In this document: one piece after another, positions 8,536 through 17,895 of the stretch
Layout of the letters: each line of letters begins with the position of its first letter
Position numbering within the stretch: the stretch's first letter is position 1
Assembly (NCBI RefSeq): GCF_900100945.1
Contig: NZ_FNCG01000017.1
Location: forward strand, 1-64,000
Direction: 5' to 3'
From: Mucilaginibacter gossypii
GTDB lineage: Bacteria; Bacteroidota; Bacteroidia; Sphingobacteriales; Sphingobacteriaceae
DNA length: 64,000 nt
The notes under the pieces: model-generated
What the model was told of the DNA's origin: nothing
What the model saw: only the letters and a program-made list of their open reading frames with translations
The model's database searches: none
Translations under genes and position numbers: made by a program

Positions 8536-11500
8536 TTACCAGCTGTAGCGTACACCAAACTGCATTTGCCAGCGTGAAGCGAACAAATCAACAGAATATG
8601 GTATACCAGGGTTAGTGAAGTTGTAAGTTGGGTATGATGCAACATTACCGTTTTTAACAAAAGCAGGGCCGCCGGATGCTCCAGGCAGTTTGCTTACTGG
8701 TGTTAAACCAACACTTGCTGAAGAGTTGAATGTGTTTGCTGAGAAGTAATATTGTCCCCAGCTCTTATTCAATAAATTGGTAAGATTGATGATGTCATAA
8801 GTAAATGTGATCATCTGCTTGTGTTTACCATTACCAAATTTAAAGTCTTGAGTAAAGCGGAAGTCTAATTGATTATTCCAAGGTGTAAAAGCAGCATTAC
8901 GTTCAGTAAACTGACCACGACGTGAACTTAAATATTTGTCAGCATCAACATACGCATTAAACGCAGCTAACTGTTGTGCAGCAGTTTGTACTACCACACC
9001 ATTTTTCACCTGATCAACAATCATCTTAGCTGCCTCATCTCTGGTTGGAATATAAGCCAAGCTTAATTGCTGACCTGTTCCGTCGATAGCGTTTGGATAG
9101 GTATCCCAGGTATATGGGTTACCACTTTGCGCGCTAAAGAAGAAAGTAAAGTTAGCTGTATAGTTGTGCCCGGCATCCCAATCATGTTTAAAGTTCACGT
9201 TTGATACGATACGGTGACGGATATCAAAGTTTGAATTGGCTAAACCCGGATTATTAGGGTTCAAAGCCTGGTTCAATTGCCAGTTAGACTCCATTGAGTT
9301 ACGGATACCATTGGTAACATCTTTTGAATGACCATAGGTATAGGCAACTGAGAAGTTTAATGCACTCTGCTGATCAAACTGGGTGAATTTTGCTACCTGT
9401 ACAGTGGCGCTGTAACGGTAACCTTCGCTTGTGTTTGATAACAAATAAGCATTGGTATATTTTGAGTTGATTCCCTTGTTAATAAATATAGGCTGCTGGT
9501 GCTGGGTATCATAAGGATAATAAGTTACGCTATCCTTAGTATTTACCTGCTGAAATTTCAAGTCATGAATAACTTTGGTATAAATACCTTCGGCAGTAAA
9601 TTTCCACTGGTTGTCCGTTGTATAATCAACAGCTAAACTGCTTCTCCATACCTGTGGCATTTTGAAGTTGTTATCAATCATATCCACCTGGGTAGAACCG
9701 GTAGAACCAGTATTAAAGTTACCTTGTTGATTAACAAAGTTTAAACCACCATTAGATGGCGCTTGCACGGGGTTAGTACCGGCTGTAAACGGACCTGCAG
9801 ATGATTTTTTATCATAAGCACCGTAAGTAGCACCGTTGTTATAAAACGCATAACCAAACCATGCAAACGGAACACGACCAGTAAAGAAGCCGCTACCACC
9901 GCGCAAAATAACACTTTGATCACCGTTTGCATCATAGTTAAATGATACGCGTGGGTTCCACTCTATATTACCCAGGTAATTTTGTTTGATATCTTTAGGT
10001 TTGGTATAGGTGTAGGTAGTGCCGTAGTTTGGATCAACCGGAGCGTTGGTTGTTTTATCACTCAATGGCTGTTTGTTTGGTACACCAGCATAATCAGCAC
10101 GTAAAGCTACTGTCAATTTGAAATTATCAGTTAACTGAATATCATCCTGACCATATAAGCTCAACAGGTTAACTTTAAACTGAGCTGAAGGGTGCGCTAA
10201 GATATAATCGCGTGTGTTATCAGTATAGTTAAAGTTGGCACGTACACGTGCTGGAGCATTATTAATAAAATCTTCAATACTGTTATAAGCAATACGACCA
10301 TTCCACGAATTCACAAAGTTATAAGTGATGTTGTAAAACTCATTGTGCGTACCAAATGTAAACGTGTGCTTTCCTTTTGTCCAGGTTAAGTTATCAGTAA
10401 ACTCAGCTGTTTTCTGGTGCATATCAAATATAGCAGCCTCGCGGTCGGTACCCATGAATATAGTTGTACCAGGAGTACGGCCGGTGATTTCGATTTGCGG
10501 TAAAGCAGGGTTTGAGTTAGGATCACGGTAATCGTGAACAGCTGAATAGCCAAGAACCAGGCTATTGCTCAGGTTACCGTTAAATCTTGATTTTAACTCG
10601 GCAACGGTTGAAGTTGAGTTATTATGTGAAGTGTAATCAATACCACTGAAACGGAAGTTTTGCTGATCGCGCTCTAAGTTAGTAGCCTTTGAGCTGATGG
10701 TATTGTTACGGATAGTTAACTGGTTATGATCATCGATATTCCAATCCAAACGGTTAAAGAATTTGTTTGAGTTTGAGAAAATCGTGGTATTGTTATATGT
10801 ACCCGGATCCAAACCGCCTGTAAATGTTTTAAAAGCAGTAACTAATTTATCACCATCGGCCTGACTTAGTATATTAGACGCGCCGTTGTGATCAAGACCA
10901 CGGATAACAGGATCCTGCCTGCGGGCAATTTCTTCGTTGGTAAAGAAGAATAATTTATTTTTAATAATAGGGAAGCCTAAACGGATACCGCCCTGATAAT
11001 CATGAAAATCGTTCAGTTTTGAACCATCGCCACCTAAAGCAGCTTTGGCATTGTTAGCGCCAACCATGAATGAGCCACGACCGTAACCATAAACAGCGCC
11101 ACTAAAATCGTTTGTACCGCTACGGGTTACAGCGTTTATACTACCACCTAATACGTTACCGATTTTGATATCGTAAGGGGCAACATAAACCTGGATATCC
11201 TGGATAGCATCAAGAGAGATAGGGCTCGTACGGGTACTGCTGCCTACCTGGCCTGAAGCATTGTTCTGACCACCTAATGAAGGGCTAAAACCAATCGCGT
11301 CGTTATTGATAGCACCGTCAAGCGTTACGTTGTTATAACGGTAGTTGGTACCCTGAAACGAGTTATTGTTACTTTGAGGGGTGTTTCTTGTTAAATCCTG
11401 TAAGCTGCGGTTAATTGACGGAGCAGTACGGATCTGGTTTTGACCTATACGGGTACTTGCACCTGTTTTAGCTGGACCAGCAGATGCTTTTACTTTAACT

Positions 11501-11850
11501 TCCTGCAAGGTTGTCGTTTCATCCTGCAGTATAAAGTTTAAAGTAGCATTACCCAACTGGAGAGTAAGGTCGCTTTTTTCGTCTTTTTTGTAACCGATAA
11601 AAGTAGCAGTTACGGTGTAAGGACCACCCGGGTTAATGTTATTAACCGAGAAACGGCCCTCGCCGTTGGTTTGTGCACCATACCTGGTACCTGTGCTGGT
11701 ATTAAGTACAGTAATGGTTACACCCGGAAGAGTGGTACCTTTTTGATCTGTAACTTTACCGGTAAGTACCGAGGTGGTGATCTGAGCGTTTGCAACGCCC
11801 CCAACCCCAATAATTATTAGTGTTAAAATAATAAAGTAGAGCTTTTTCAT
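8536..11850 (-). CDS. Oar-like TonB-dependent outer-membrane receptor
   Basis: Outer-membrane protein of 1104 residues. The start chosen is MKKLYF, which gives a clean signal peptide ending near GVANAQ (about 22). Next come a carboxypeptidase-regulatory-like beta sandwich (about 27-110, TVTATFIGYKKDE), a plug domain (LDAIQDIQVYVAPYDIKIGN) and a long beta-barrel ending in aromatic FGVRYSW, as barrel proteins do. The plug and the GSINAVTRSGTNDFSGAVYG stretch are characteristic of the Oar/large TonB receptor group. Substrate cannot be read from sequence; no SusD-type partner lies beside it, so it is not an obvious polysaccharide system. It stands alone. Confidence 0.9.
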   Translation of the reverse strand: MKKLYFIILTLIIIGVGGVANAQITTSVLTGKVTDQKGTTLPGVTITVLNTSTGTRYGAQTNGEGRFSVNNINPGGPYTVTATFIGYKKDEKSDLTLQLGNATLNFILQDETTTLQEVKVKASAGPAKTGASTRIGQNQIRTAPSINRSLQDLTRNTPQSNNNSFQGTNYRYNNVTLDGAINNDAIGFSPSLGGQNNASGQVGSSTRTSPISLDAIQDIQVYVAPYDIKIGNVLGGSINAVTRSGTNDFSGAVYGYGRGSFMVGANNAKAALGGDGSKLNDFHDYQGGIRLGFPIIKNKLFFFTNEEIARRQDPVIRGLDHNGASNILSQADGDKLVTAFKTFTGGLDPGTYNNTTIFSNSNKFFNRLDWNIDDHNQLTIRNNTISSKATNLERDQQNFRFSGIDYTSHNNSTSTVAELKSRFNGNLSNSLVLGYSAVHDYRDPNSNPALPQIEITGRTPGTTIFMGTDREAAIFDMHQKTAEFTDNLTWTKGKHTFTFGTHNEFYNITYNFVNSWNGRIAYNSIEDFINNAPARVRANFNYTDNTRDYILAHPSAQFKVNLLSLYGQDDIQLTDNFKLTVALRADYAGVPNKQPLSDKTTNAPVDPNYGTTYTYTKPKDIKQNYLGNIEWNPRVSFNYDANGDQSVILRGGSGFFTGRVPFAWFGYAFYNNGATYGAYDKKSSAGPFTAGTNPVQAPSNGGLNFVNQQGNFNTGSTGSTQVDMIDNNFKMPQVWRSSLAVDYTTDNQWKFTAEGIYTKVIHDLKFQQVNTKDSVTYYPYDTQHQQPIFINKGINSKYTNAYLLSNTSEGYRYSATVQVAKFTQFDQQSALNFSVAYTYGHSKDVTNGIRNSMESNWQLNQALNPNNPGLANSNFDIRHRIVSNVNFKHDWDAGHNYTANFTFFFSAQSGNPYTWDTYPNAIDGTGQQLSLAYIPTRDEAAKMIVDQVKNGVVVQTAAQQLAAFNAYVDADKYLSSRRGQFTERNAAFTPWNNQLDFRFTQDFKFGNGKHKQMITFTYDIINLTNLLNKSWGQYYFSANTFNSSASVGLTPVSKLPGASGGPAFVKNGNVASYPTYNFTNPGIPYSVDLFASRWQMQFGVRYSW

Positions 11851-12160
11851 TTGTGAATTTTTATTGCACAAAATTGCCCTACCAATGTTAATTCTACATT
11901 AACATCAGATTATTATATTAACAACTACTTAATGATTTCTTCTTTACCTGATACAGGCCCCTGAAAACCAATAAAAAAATACTGATTATCAATAAAATAC
12001 AAAATAAATACCCCAAAGTATTAAGCTTTTATATATCGCCTATAGGAGATAAATTACACAATTATGTTCGTCACAGCTAAAAAATGCCCCTATTATATAG
12101 TATTTAAAGGGCAACGGTAACGAGCATTTTAACAAATACTTAATACGCAAATAATTAAAA

Positions 12161-12706
12161 TCAATTTTTGATTCTCAACTTATTGAGCAATTGATTCAGC
12201 AAGTATACGGGCGCTACGGCTAATGATTTAATGTTGAGTCCGTTTGCTGCAAACTGCGGCTCACGGCTATTGCCGATAAGTAACGCGCTTGCAGAGGGAA
12301 TAAACGCAGAAACACATAATAGCCACATAACGGGCCCTCCCGTTTGCTGCCAGGTTACAAGCTCCATTATACCGTAACTAAATCCTAATAAAATAAACAG
12401 GATAAAGTAAGATATAATTGGCGACAGCTTTAAATAGTAATAAATAGCAATAGCTATAACAAATGAAGCCCAATTAAAATAGCCATTGTAGGCTCCTAAA
12501 AAGCCCAAATGAGGAAAAGGAATAGCCCAGATCAATCCAAAGAGACTAAATGCCAAAGTTGGGATACAGATATAGTGTATAATTTTGTTAACCCTATCCT
12601 GGTGAGCATCTTCATATTCCCTGAAATAACGATCCACGGGGCGTTCATCAATATTTGCAGTAGTTTTAACTGCTGCCTTCTGTTTGGTATTTGCTTTTGC
12701 TGCCAC
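12161..12706 (-). CDS. Mpo1-like (DUF962) membrane protein
   Basis: Protein of 181 residues. A charged lead (1-25) precedes YFREYEDAHQDRVNKIIHYI (27-46), matching the His-containing segment that opens Mpo1/DUF962 proteins. Four hydrophobic helices follow, including IPTLAFSLFGLIWAIPF and PIISYFILFILLGFSYGI. Yeast Mpo1 is an iron-dependent dioxygenase acting on 2-hydroxy fatty acids; the metal-binding histidines lie in segments like the one seen here. Bacterial function is untested, but 2-hydroxy fatty acids occur in sphingolipids of this family, so a role in their breakdown is a reasonable inference. A terminator separates it from rny. Confidence 0.75.
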   Translation of the reverse strand: MAAKANTKQKAAVKTTANIDERPVDRYFREYEDAHQDRVNKIIHYICIPTLAFSLFGLIWAIPFPHLGFLGAYNGYFNWASFVIAIAIYYYLKLSPIISYFILFILLGFSYGIMELVTWQQTGGPVMWLLCVSAFIPSASALLIGNSREPQFAANGLNIKSLAVAPVYLLNQLLNKLRIKN

Positions 12707-12715
12707 GCTGTAAAA

Positions 12716-12751
12716 ATAAAAAACCCCTTCGGTTTTGTGCCGAAAGGGTTT
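12716..12751 (-). terminator. Terminator downstream of rny
   Basis: Read on the minus strand, AAACCCTTTCGG and CCGAAGGGGTTT form a stem with one mismatch around a 7-base loop, followed by a T-rich tract. It ends the rny transcript ahead of the Mpo1-like gene. Confidence 0.75.
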
Positions 12752-12769
12752 CGTTTAATTTTATAATGA

Positions 12770-14335
12770 TTACTTGGCAAATGCTACCGAACGGGTTTCC
12801 CTGATAACGGTAACTTTAATTTGACCAGGATAAGTCATTTCTGTCTGGATCCGGTTTGAAATATCAGCAGCCAAAACTTCTGATTGCGCGTCGCTGATCT
12901 TTTCACTTTCAACAACCACACGTAACTCCCGGCCCGCCTGTATCGCAAATGTTTTCTCAACACCAGGATATGACAATGCCAGTTCTTCAAGTTCTTTCAA
13001 ACGTTTAATGTAGCTTTCAACAACCTCGCGGCGTGCACCCGGACGTGCACCTGATATAGCATCACAAGCCTGGATTATCGGCGATAACATTGAGGTCATC
13101 TCAATTTCATCATGGTGGGCACCGATAGCGTTGCAAACTTCAGGATGTTCCTTGTATTTTTCGGCCAGTTGCATACCCAAAATAGCGTGAGGCAGTTCAG
13201 GATTATCATCAGGTACTTTACCAATATCATGAAGTAAGCCGGCACGTTTTGCCATTTTAACATTCAAGCCAAGTTCGGCAGCCATGGTGGCACAGAAATT
13301 GGCAACCTCACGTGAGTGCTGCAACAGGTTTTGCCCATATGATGACCGGTAACGCATACGGCCAACCATCCGGATCAGTTCGGGGTGTAAACCATGAATA
13401 CCCAAATCAATTACAGTACGCTCACCTATCTCAACAATTTCTTCTTCTATCTGCTTTTTGGTTTTGGCAACTACCTCTTCAATACGTGCCGGGTGGATAC
13501 GTCCGTCGGTAACCAAACGGTGCATTGCCAAACGGGCTATCTCGCGCCTTACCGGGTCAAAACCCGAAAGGATGATAGCCTCGGGGGTATCGTCAACAAT
13601 GATTTCGATACCTGTTGCGGCTTCAAGTGCACGGATATTACGCCCTTCACGGCCAATGATCCGTCCTTTGATCTCGTCGTTTTCAATATTGAAAATAGAC
13701 ACTGTGTTTTCGATAGCGCTTTCGGTAGCAGTACGCTGAATAGTTTGAATAACTATTTTCTTAGCCTCTTTAGTAGCAGTAAGCTTAGCCTCGTCAACAA
13801 TATCCTTGATCTGGATCATCGCTTTGGTACGGGCTTCCTCGCGCAGGGTATCAACCAATTGGTTTTTGGCATCATCGGCCGATAGGCCGGCAATAGTTTC
13901 CAACTGTTGAATGTGCTGATTTTTAAGATGCTCTACCTCGTCTTGCTTTTTAACAACTATCTCGGTTTGTTTTTCAAGATTTTTACGGGTGTTATCAAGT
14001 TCGCTCTCCTTGCGGTTAACATTTTCCAGGCGCTGATTTAATGATTGCTCTTTTTGTTTAACACTATTTTCGCGCTGGTTAACAGCATTGTTTTTATTGT
14101 TTACTTCCTGTTCATGTTCAGCTTTCATTTGTAAAAACTTCTCTTTGGCTTCAAGCAGTTTGTTTTTCTTAAGGATCTCGGCATTATTTTCAGCGTCTTT
14201 TAAGATCTTTTTCACTTTATTCTGAGCCGATGTTTCCTGGTCTTTAAAAAGCTTTAATAATAGGAAGCGACCTATGAGCACGCCAATGATGGCGCCTGCC
14301 AGCAGGCCGATGATGACGTATAGTAATATGTCCAT
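12770..14335 (-). CDS. rny: Ribonuclease Y
   Basis: Membrane-anchored endoribonuclease of 521 residues that starts mRNA decay. Residues 3-27 form the single membrane span. A long charged coiled coil follows (about 35-190). The KH RNA-binding domain contains GRIIGREGRNIRALEAATGI, and the HD phosphohydrolase domain carries LLHDIGK and a downstream AHHDE. Length and domain order are exactly those of the family. It lies downstream of the putative 6S RNA and zapA on the same strand; pheT-zapA-rny neighbourhoods are familiar in Bacteroidota. Confidence 0.96.
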   Translation of the reverse strand: MDILLYVIIGLLAGAIIGVLIGRFLLLKLFKDQETSAQNKVKKILKDAENNAEILKKNKLLEAKEKFLQMKAEHEQEVNNKNNAVNQRENSVKQKEQSLNQRLENVNRKESELDNTRKNLEKQTEIVVKKQDEVEHLKNQHIQQLETIAGLSADDAKNQLVDTLREEARTKAMIQIKDIVDEAKLTATKEAKKIVIQTIQRTATESAIENTVSIFNIENDEIKGRIIGREGRNIRALEAATGIEIIVDDTPEAIILSGFDPVRREIARLAMHRLVTDGRIHPARIEEVVAKTKKQIEEEIVEIGERTVIDLGIHGLHPELIRMVGRMRYRSSYGQNLLQHSREVANFCATMAAELGLNVKMAKRAGLLHDIGKVPDDNPELPHAILGMQLAEKYKEHPEVCNAIGAHHDEIEMTSMLSPIIQACDAISGARPGARREVVESYIKRLKELEELALSYPGVEKTFAIQAGRELRVVVESEKISDAQSEVLAADISNRIQTEMTYPGQIKVTVIRETRSVAFAK

Positions 14336-14368
14336 TTTAGGTTTGGTGGTGTTATATATGTATGTAAA

Positions 14369-14540
14369 TAAAAAAACCGCAACTAATTTTTAAGTATCAT
14401 GTATTTAAAACCTCATTTCGGATATTGGGGACCATGGGTTGGTTAACGTTAATCGCAACTAACGCATGCCTCTTGATCCGCTTAATATTGAAGCGTTAAG
14501 TTTTTAATAGTGAAACCTAAAATTTAACTGCGGTTAAATC
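14369..14540 (-). ncRNA. ssrS: Probable 6S RNA
   Basis: The 242-base gap between zapA and rny has the architecture of 6S RNA. On the minus strand the 5' part (14535-14519, AACCGCAGTTAAATTTT) pairs with the 3' part (14391-14375, AAAAATTAGTTGCGGTT) over 17 positions with two G-U pairs and one mismatch, and a run of seven T follows (14376-14370). Inside are a CGCTT/AAGCG hairpin and a GTTG/CAAC hairpin over a palindromic core. A closing stem, loose bubble and inner hairpins of about 170 bases fit 6S RNA, which traps RNA polymerase. I recall ssrS beside zapA in Bacteroidota as in enterobacteria. Ends are approximate and no clear promoter is seen. Confidence 0.65.
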
Positions 14541-14577
14541 TTAATGTGCTCTTGTATATTTATGTAAAGAACGTTTA

Positions 14578-14868
14578 TTACTTCGAAAAAAATTCGGTCA
14601 ACAAATGATCTAAATGATAAACTTTTTCAGTCACCTCTGTATCCTCAACGGTAACTTTCTTTTCCGCCTTCAATGATGATGTTGCGTAATGCAGCACACA
14701 CATTGAAAGTAAATCCTGCTTATCCCTAACCGCATAATTTTCCTGATACTCTTTTATCCGGTCGTTGATCAGCTTAGCCGCCCTGCGTATTATTTCTTCT
14801 TCCTCCATGTTAACCTTTAAGGGGTAAACACGGTCAGCAATATTTATTTTTATTGAGATTTCTCCCAT
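14578..14868 (-). CDS. zapA: Cell division protein ZapA
   Basis: A 96-residue protein that bundles FtsZ filaments at the division site. The N-terminal IKINIADRVYPLKVNMEEEE (6-25) is the family's beta-strand head, followed by RRAAKLINDRIKEYQENYAV and a C-terminal helix for the coiled-coil dimer. Length is typical. The gene lies 21 bases after a small coiled-coil gene, so the two are likely one operon with the probable 6S RNA downstream. Confidence 0.88.
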   Translation of the reverse strand: MGEISIKINIADRVYPLKVNMEEEEIIRRAAKLINDRIKEYQENYAVRDKQDLLSMCVLHYATSSLKAEKKVTVEDTEVTEKVYHLDHLLTEFFSK

Positions 14869-14889
14869 TTGAGCTTTTCACTTTTTGTA

Positions 14890-15180
14890 CTATTTTTTCA
14901 ATAATACAATACACTTATCTATTTCCTGCACAAAGTCGTTAATTTTTTGCTTAATGTCAACACTTTTTTCATTTGTTTCAGAAAAAGACTTGGCAACTTT
15001 AACAACTTTTAATTTTTCTTCCAGTTCTTTTGTCTTGGCCTTACTGGCGTTAAGAGCTACCGTAAGTGCCTCACTTTCCAGTTTTAAAAGGTCATTTTCT
15101 TCCTGCAAAGCAGCGCACAGTTCAATCAGGCGCTCGGTTTTATCTACAATTTTATTTAACTGCTCTGCTAATGAAGGCAT
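14890..15180 (-). CDS. Small coiled-coil protein upstream of zapA
   Basis: Protein of 96 residues from the ATG at 15180; a TTG two codons earlier is possible. Nearly all is heptad-like coiled coil (AALQEENDLLKLESEALTV and KTKELEEKLKVVKVAKSF), with a lysine-rich end and no membrane span. A short coiled-coil gene in front of zapA is common in this phylum. By analogy with ZapB it may bind ZapA, but sequence alone does not prove this. Confidence 0.7.
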   Translation of the reverse strand: MPSLAEQLNKIVDKTERLIELCAALQEENDLLKLESEALTVALNASKAKTKELEEKLKVVKVAKSFSETNEKSVDIKQKINDFVQEIDKCIVLLKK

Positions 15181-15184
15181 CTTC

Positions 15185-15262
15185 AATTACTGAATTATTG
15201 ATTTATTGAATTACTGAATTTTAATTTCTAAATCCGAAATCGAAATTCCGAAATCCGAAATT
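15185..15262. repeat. Word-like A/T-rich repeats after pheT
   Basis: Two repeat vocabularies lie side by side. Bases 15185-15222 alternate ATTACTGAATT and ATTGATTTATTGAATT. Bases 15230-15262 alternate AAATCCGAAATCG and AAATTCCGAAATCC and run right up to the pheT stop codon. The second vocabulary recurs at 17722-17884, 32087-32118 and 38199-38236. Confidence 0.6.
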
Positions 15263-17660
15263 ACTTCCTGATCTCCGCTCCGGCTTCTTTTCCTAAATTA
15301 TAAATTAATTTCTGCATAATAGAATCAATTGCCTTATCTGTTAACGTTTTTTCCAGATCCTGGATGATAAAGCTTAAAGCATATGACTTTTTACCGGCAG
15401 GCAGCTTATCGCCCTGGTAAACATCAAACACATCAACTTCCTTCAGCAATTTACGCTCGGTGCGCAGTGCAATTTGCTTTAACTGACCGAATGATACGCT
15501 TTGATCTATCAGCATAGAAAGATCGCGCCTAACAGCCGGGAATTTTGAAACCTCCTGGTAAACAATCTTATTTTTACGGATAGCTGCCAGCACAAGGTCG
15601 AAATTAAAATCAGCATAAAATACCTCTTTGTCAACATCTGCCTTTTTTAAAGAAGCTGAAGCTACCGACCCAAATTTCACCAATTGCTTACCATTCAACA
15701 TGTATTGAATGCCAAACGACATTTTTTTGCAGGTTGCATCCTCAACTGTAAAGTTACTGATGTTCAGGCGCTGCAAAATACCATCAACCACAGCCTTGAT
15801 ATTATAGAATGATACAGGTTTTGATTTCTGGTTCCATTGTTCGGCAGTATTAGCCCCGGTGATGAAAATACTGAAACGTTGTGTTTCGATGTACTTATCA
15901 TTTTCCAGCTTGTATACCTTACCAAACTCGTAAAATTTCAAATCCGGGCTACGGCGGTTCTGATTATAGGTTATGGCTTCCAAACCAGAGTACAGCAACG
16001 TTTGGCGCATTACATCCAGATCGCTGCTCAGTGGGTTCAGAATCTTAACAGCAGTATCCAGGTTATCCGAATAGGCGGATTTGGTAAGCGAGTTGGCCAG
16101 GATCTCGTTAAACCCATTTGCGCTCAGCAAATCAGATAACTGATTTTGAACAGTATCTTTCTCCGGACGAATGGAGTTATTTAGGGATGCCCTAATCTGT
16201 GTAGGGATTTCGATGTTGTTATAACCATAGATCCTCAGGATCTCTTCAACCACATCCACATCGCGGGTAACATCCACACGATATGGAGGCACTTGTAATG
16301 ATAATGAATCCGCAGTTTCATTCACTATCTTAATATCAAGCGCCGTGATAATACCTTTGATCTCATCATGGCCAATCTTTTTACCAATCAGCTTATCAAT
16401 GGTATTATAAGTGATTTCCACAGCAAACGGCGCAACCGGGGCTGGGTAATGATCAGAAATCTCTGACGACACCTCGCCACCCGCAACCTGCTGAATCAAT
16501 AATGCCGCACGTTTCAAAGCAAAAACGGTCATGTCCGGATCGGTACCACGCTCAAACCTGAATGAAGCATCAGTTTTCAAACCATGCCTTTTTGAAGTTT
16601 TACGAACAGATACGGAATTGAAATAAGCACTCTCCAGAAAAATATTTTTAGTTGATTCTTTAACACCTGATTTAGCACCGCCAAATACACCTGCTATGCA
16701 CATTGGCTCTTCGGCATTGCCAATCATCAGGTCATCGGCAGATAGTTTCCTGTCAACATCATCCAAAGTTTTAAATATAGTGCCTTCAGCATAGTTTTTC
16801 ACCAACACTTTACCACCGGCTATTTCATCGGCATCAAAAGCATGTAAGGGCTGACCAAGCTCATGCAGTACATAATTGGTAACGTCCACAATGTTATTGA
16901 TAGCCCGCACGCCAATAACAGCCAAACGCTCCTTTAACCATTGCGGCGATTCCTTAACTTCAACACCGCTGATGGTTAAGCCCGAGTAACGCGGCGATGC
17001 CTGCTCATTCTCTACAATAACCTTAATAGTACGACTGGTGTTATTAACTTTAAATGCGCTTACATCCGGCTTATTGATGCCCATTTTCAGGAAAGCGGCA
17101 ATATCCCTTGCTGTACCCAAATGCGAGGCCGCATCGGCACGGTTAGGGGTTAAGCCTATCTCGTACATGTAATCGTCGTTCAGTTTAAAGTATTCTTTAG
17201 CAGGAGTACCCACAGGCGCATCCTCCGGCAATACCATAATACCAGCATGGCTGGTTCCTAAACCTATCTCGTCCTCAGCACAGATCATTCCATGAGATTC
17301 TTCGCCCCTGATCTTTGATTTTTTGATAGCAAAAGGCTCGCCGCCGGTTGGGTAAACAGTAGTACCTACTACAGCAACTACCACTTTTTGCCCGGCAGCT
17401 ACGTTAGCAGCGCCGCAAACAATCTGCAGGTCTTCCGCTCCACCAACATTAACTTTGGTAACGTGAAGATGATCAGAATTGGCATGGTCAGTACATTCCT
17501 TTACATAGCCAATCACCAGGCCTTCCAGTCCGCCGGGAACAGCCTGCACCTTTTCCAGACTTTCAACTTCCAAACCGGTACCGGTAAGGATGATGGAAAT
17601 CTCCTGGGGCGTTTTATCAGTATCAATAAATTCTTTAAGCCAGTTATAAGATATTTTCAT
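15261..17660 (-). CDS. pheT: Phenylalanyl-tRNA synthetase beta subunit
   Basis: Cytoplasmic subunit of 799 residues of the alpha2-beta2 enzyme charging tRNA-Phe. The start MKISYNWLKEFID is the standard beginning; the frame is open for 45 more codons upstream, but that stretch is repeat-derived. Visible are the tRNA-binding domain (about 40-155, YVKECTDHANSDHLHVTKV), the B3/B4 editing region, B5 (VVEEILRIYGYNNIEIP), and the C-terminal anticodon-binding domain starting near FPAVRRDLSMLID. pheS is not in the window. A TATCTTTG box lies 20 bases upstream and an unusual perfect inverted repeat beyond that. Confidence 0.96.
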   Translation of the reverse strand: MKISYNWLKEFIDTDKTPQEISIILTGTGLEVESLEKVQAVPGGLEGLVIGYVKECTDHANSDHLHVTKVNVGGAEDLQIVCGAANVAAGQKVVVAVVGTTVYPTGGEPFAIKKSKIRGEESHGMICAEDEIGLGTSHAGIMVLPEDAPVGTPAKEYFKLNDDYMYEIGLTPNRADAASHLGTARDIAAFLKMGINKPDVSAFKVNNTSRTIKVIVENEQASPRYSGLTISGVEVKESPQWLKERLAVIGVRAINNIVDVTNYVLHELGQPLHAFDADEIAGGKVLVKNYAEGTIFKTLDDVDRKLSADDLMIGNAEEPMCIAGVFGGAKSGVKESTKNIFLESAYFNSVSVRKTSKRHGLKTDASFRFERGTDPDMTVFALKRAALLIQQVAGGEVSSEISDHYPAPVAPFAVEITYNTIDKLIGKKIGHDEIKGIITALDIKIVNETADSLSLQVPPYRVDVTRDVDVVEEILRIYGYNNIEIPTQIRASLNNSIRPEKDTVQNQLSDLLSANGFNEILANSLTKSAYSDNLDTAVKILNPLSSDLDVMRQTLLYSGLEAITYNQNRRSPDLKFYEFGKVYKLENDKYIETQRFSIFITGANTAEQWNQKSKPVSFYNIKAVVDGILQRLNISNFTVEDATCKKMSFGIQYMLNGKQLVKFGSVASASLKKADVDKEVFYADFNFDLVLAAIRKNKIVYQEVSKFPAVRRDLSMLIDQSVSFGQLKQIALRTERKLLKEVDVFDVYQGDKLPAGKKSYALSFIIQDLEKTLTDKAIDSIMQKLIYNLGKEAGAEIRK

Positions 17661-17680
17661 TATTCCGAAATGATAATCGG

Positions 17681-17688
17681 CAAAGATA
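17681..17688 (-). promoter_or_regulatory. pheT -7 promoter element
   Basis: TATCTTTG on the minus strand (17688-17681), 20 bases before the pheT ATG. No convincing TTG is seen at the usual distance, so the -33 contact may be weak. Confidence 0.5.
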
Positions 17689-17721
17689 TAAAGATTTCGG
17701 ATGTTGGGATTGGTTGATTTC

Positions 17722-17884
17722 GGATTTCGAATGTTCGATTTCGGATTTATTTGAATTTCAATTTCAGAATTTTGAATTGGGATTGTTTTAATCAAATCCG
17801 ATCAGGCACTTCACTCAGCTTTAACAAGTCCGAAATAGCAAATTCATATAATTCCTAAAATCCGAAATCGAACATTCGAAATCC
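17722..17884. repeat. Perfect 27-base inverted repeat upstream of pheT
   Basis: The arm 17722-17748, made of GGATTTCGAATG and TTCGATTTCGGATTT, is the exact reverse complement of 17858-17884. The arms enclose 109 bases. The words (TTTCGGA, TTCGAAT) are those of the repeats at 15230, 32087 and 38199. It fills most of the space between the radC stop and the pheT promoter. Confidence 0.75.
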
Positions 17885-17895
17885 CAAATTAAAAA

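Noticed and set aside
17661..17795. 45-codon upstream extension of pheT
   Set aside because: It consists of TTTCGGA-type repeat DNA and would place the start upstream of the -7 box; the family begins at MKISYNWL.
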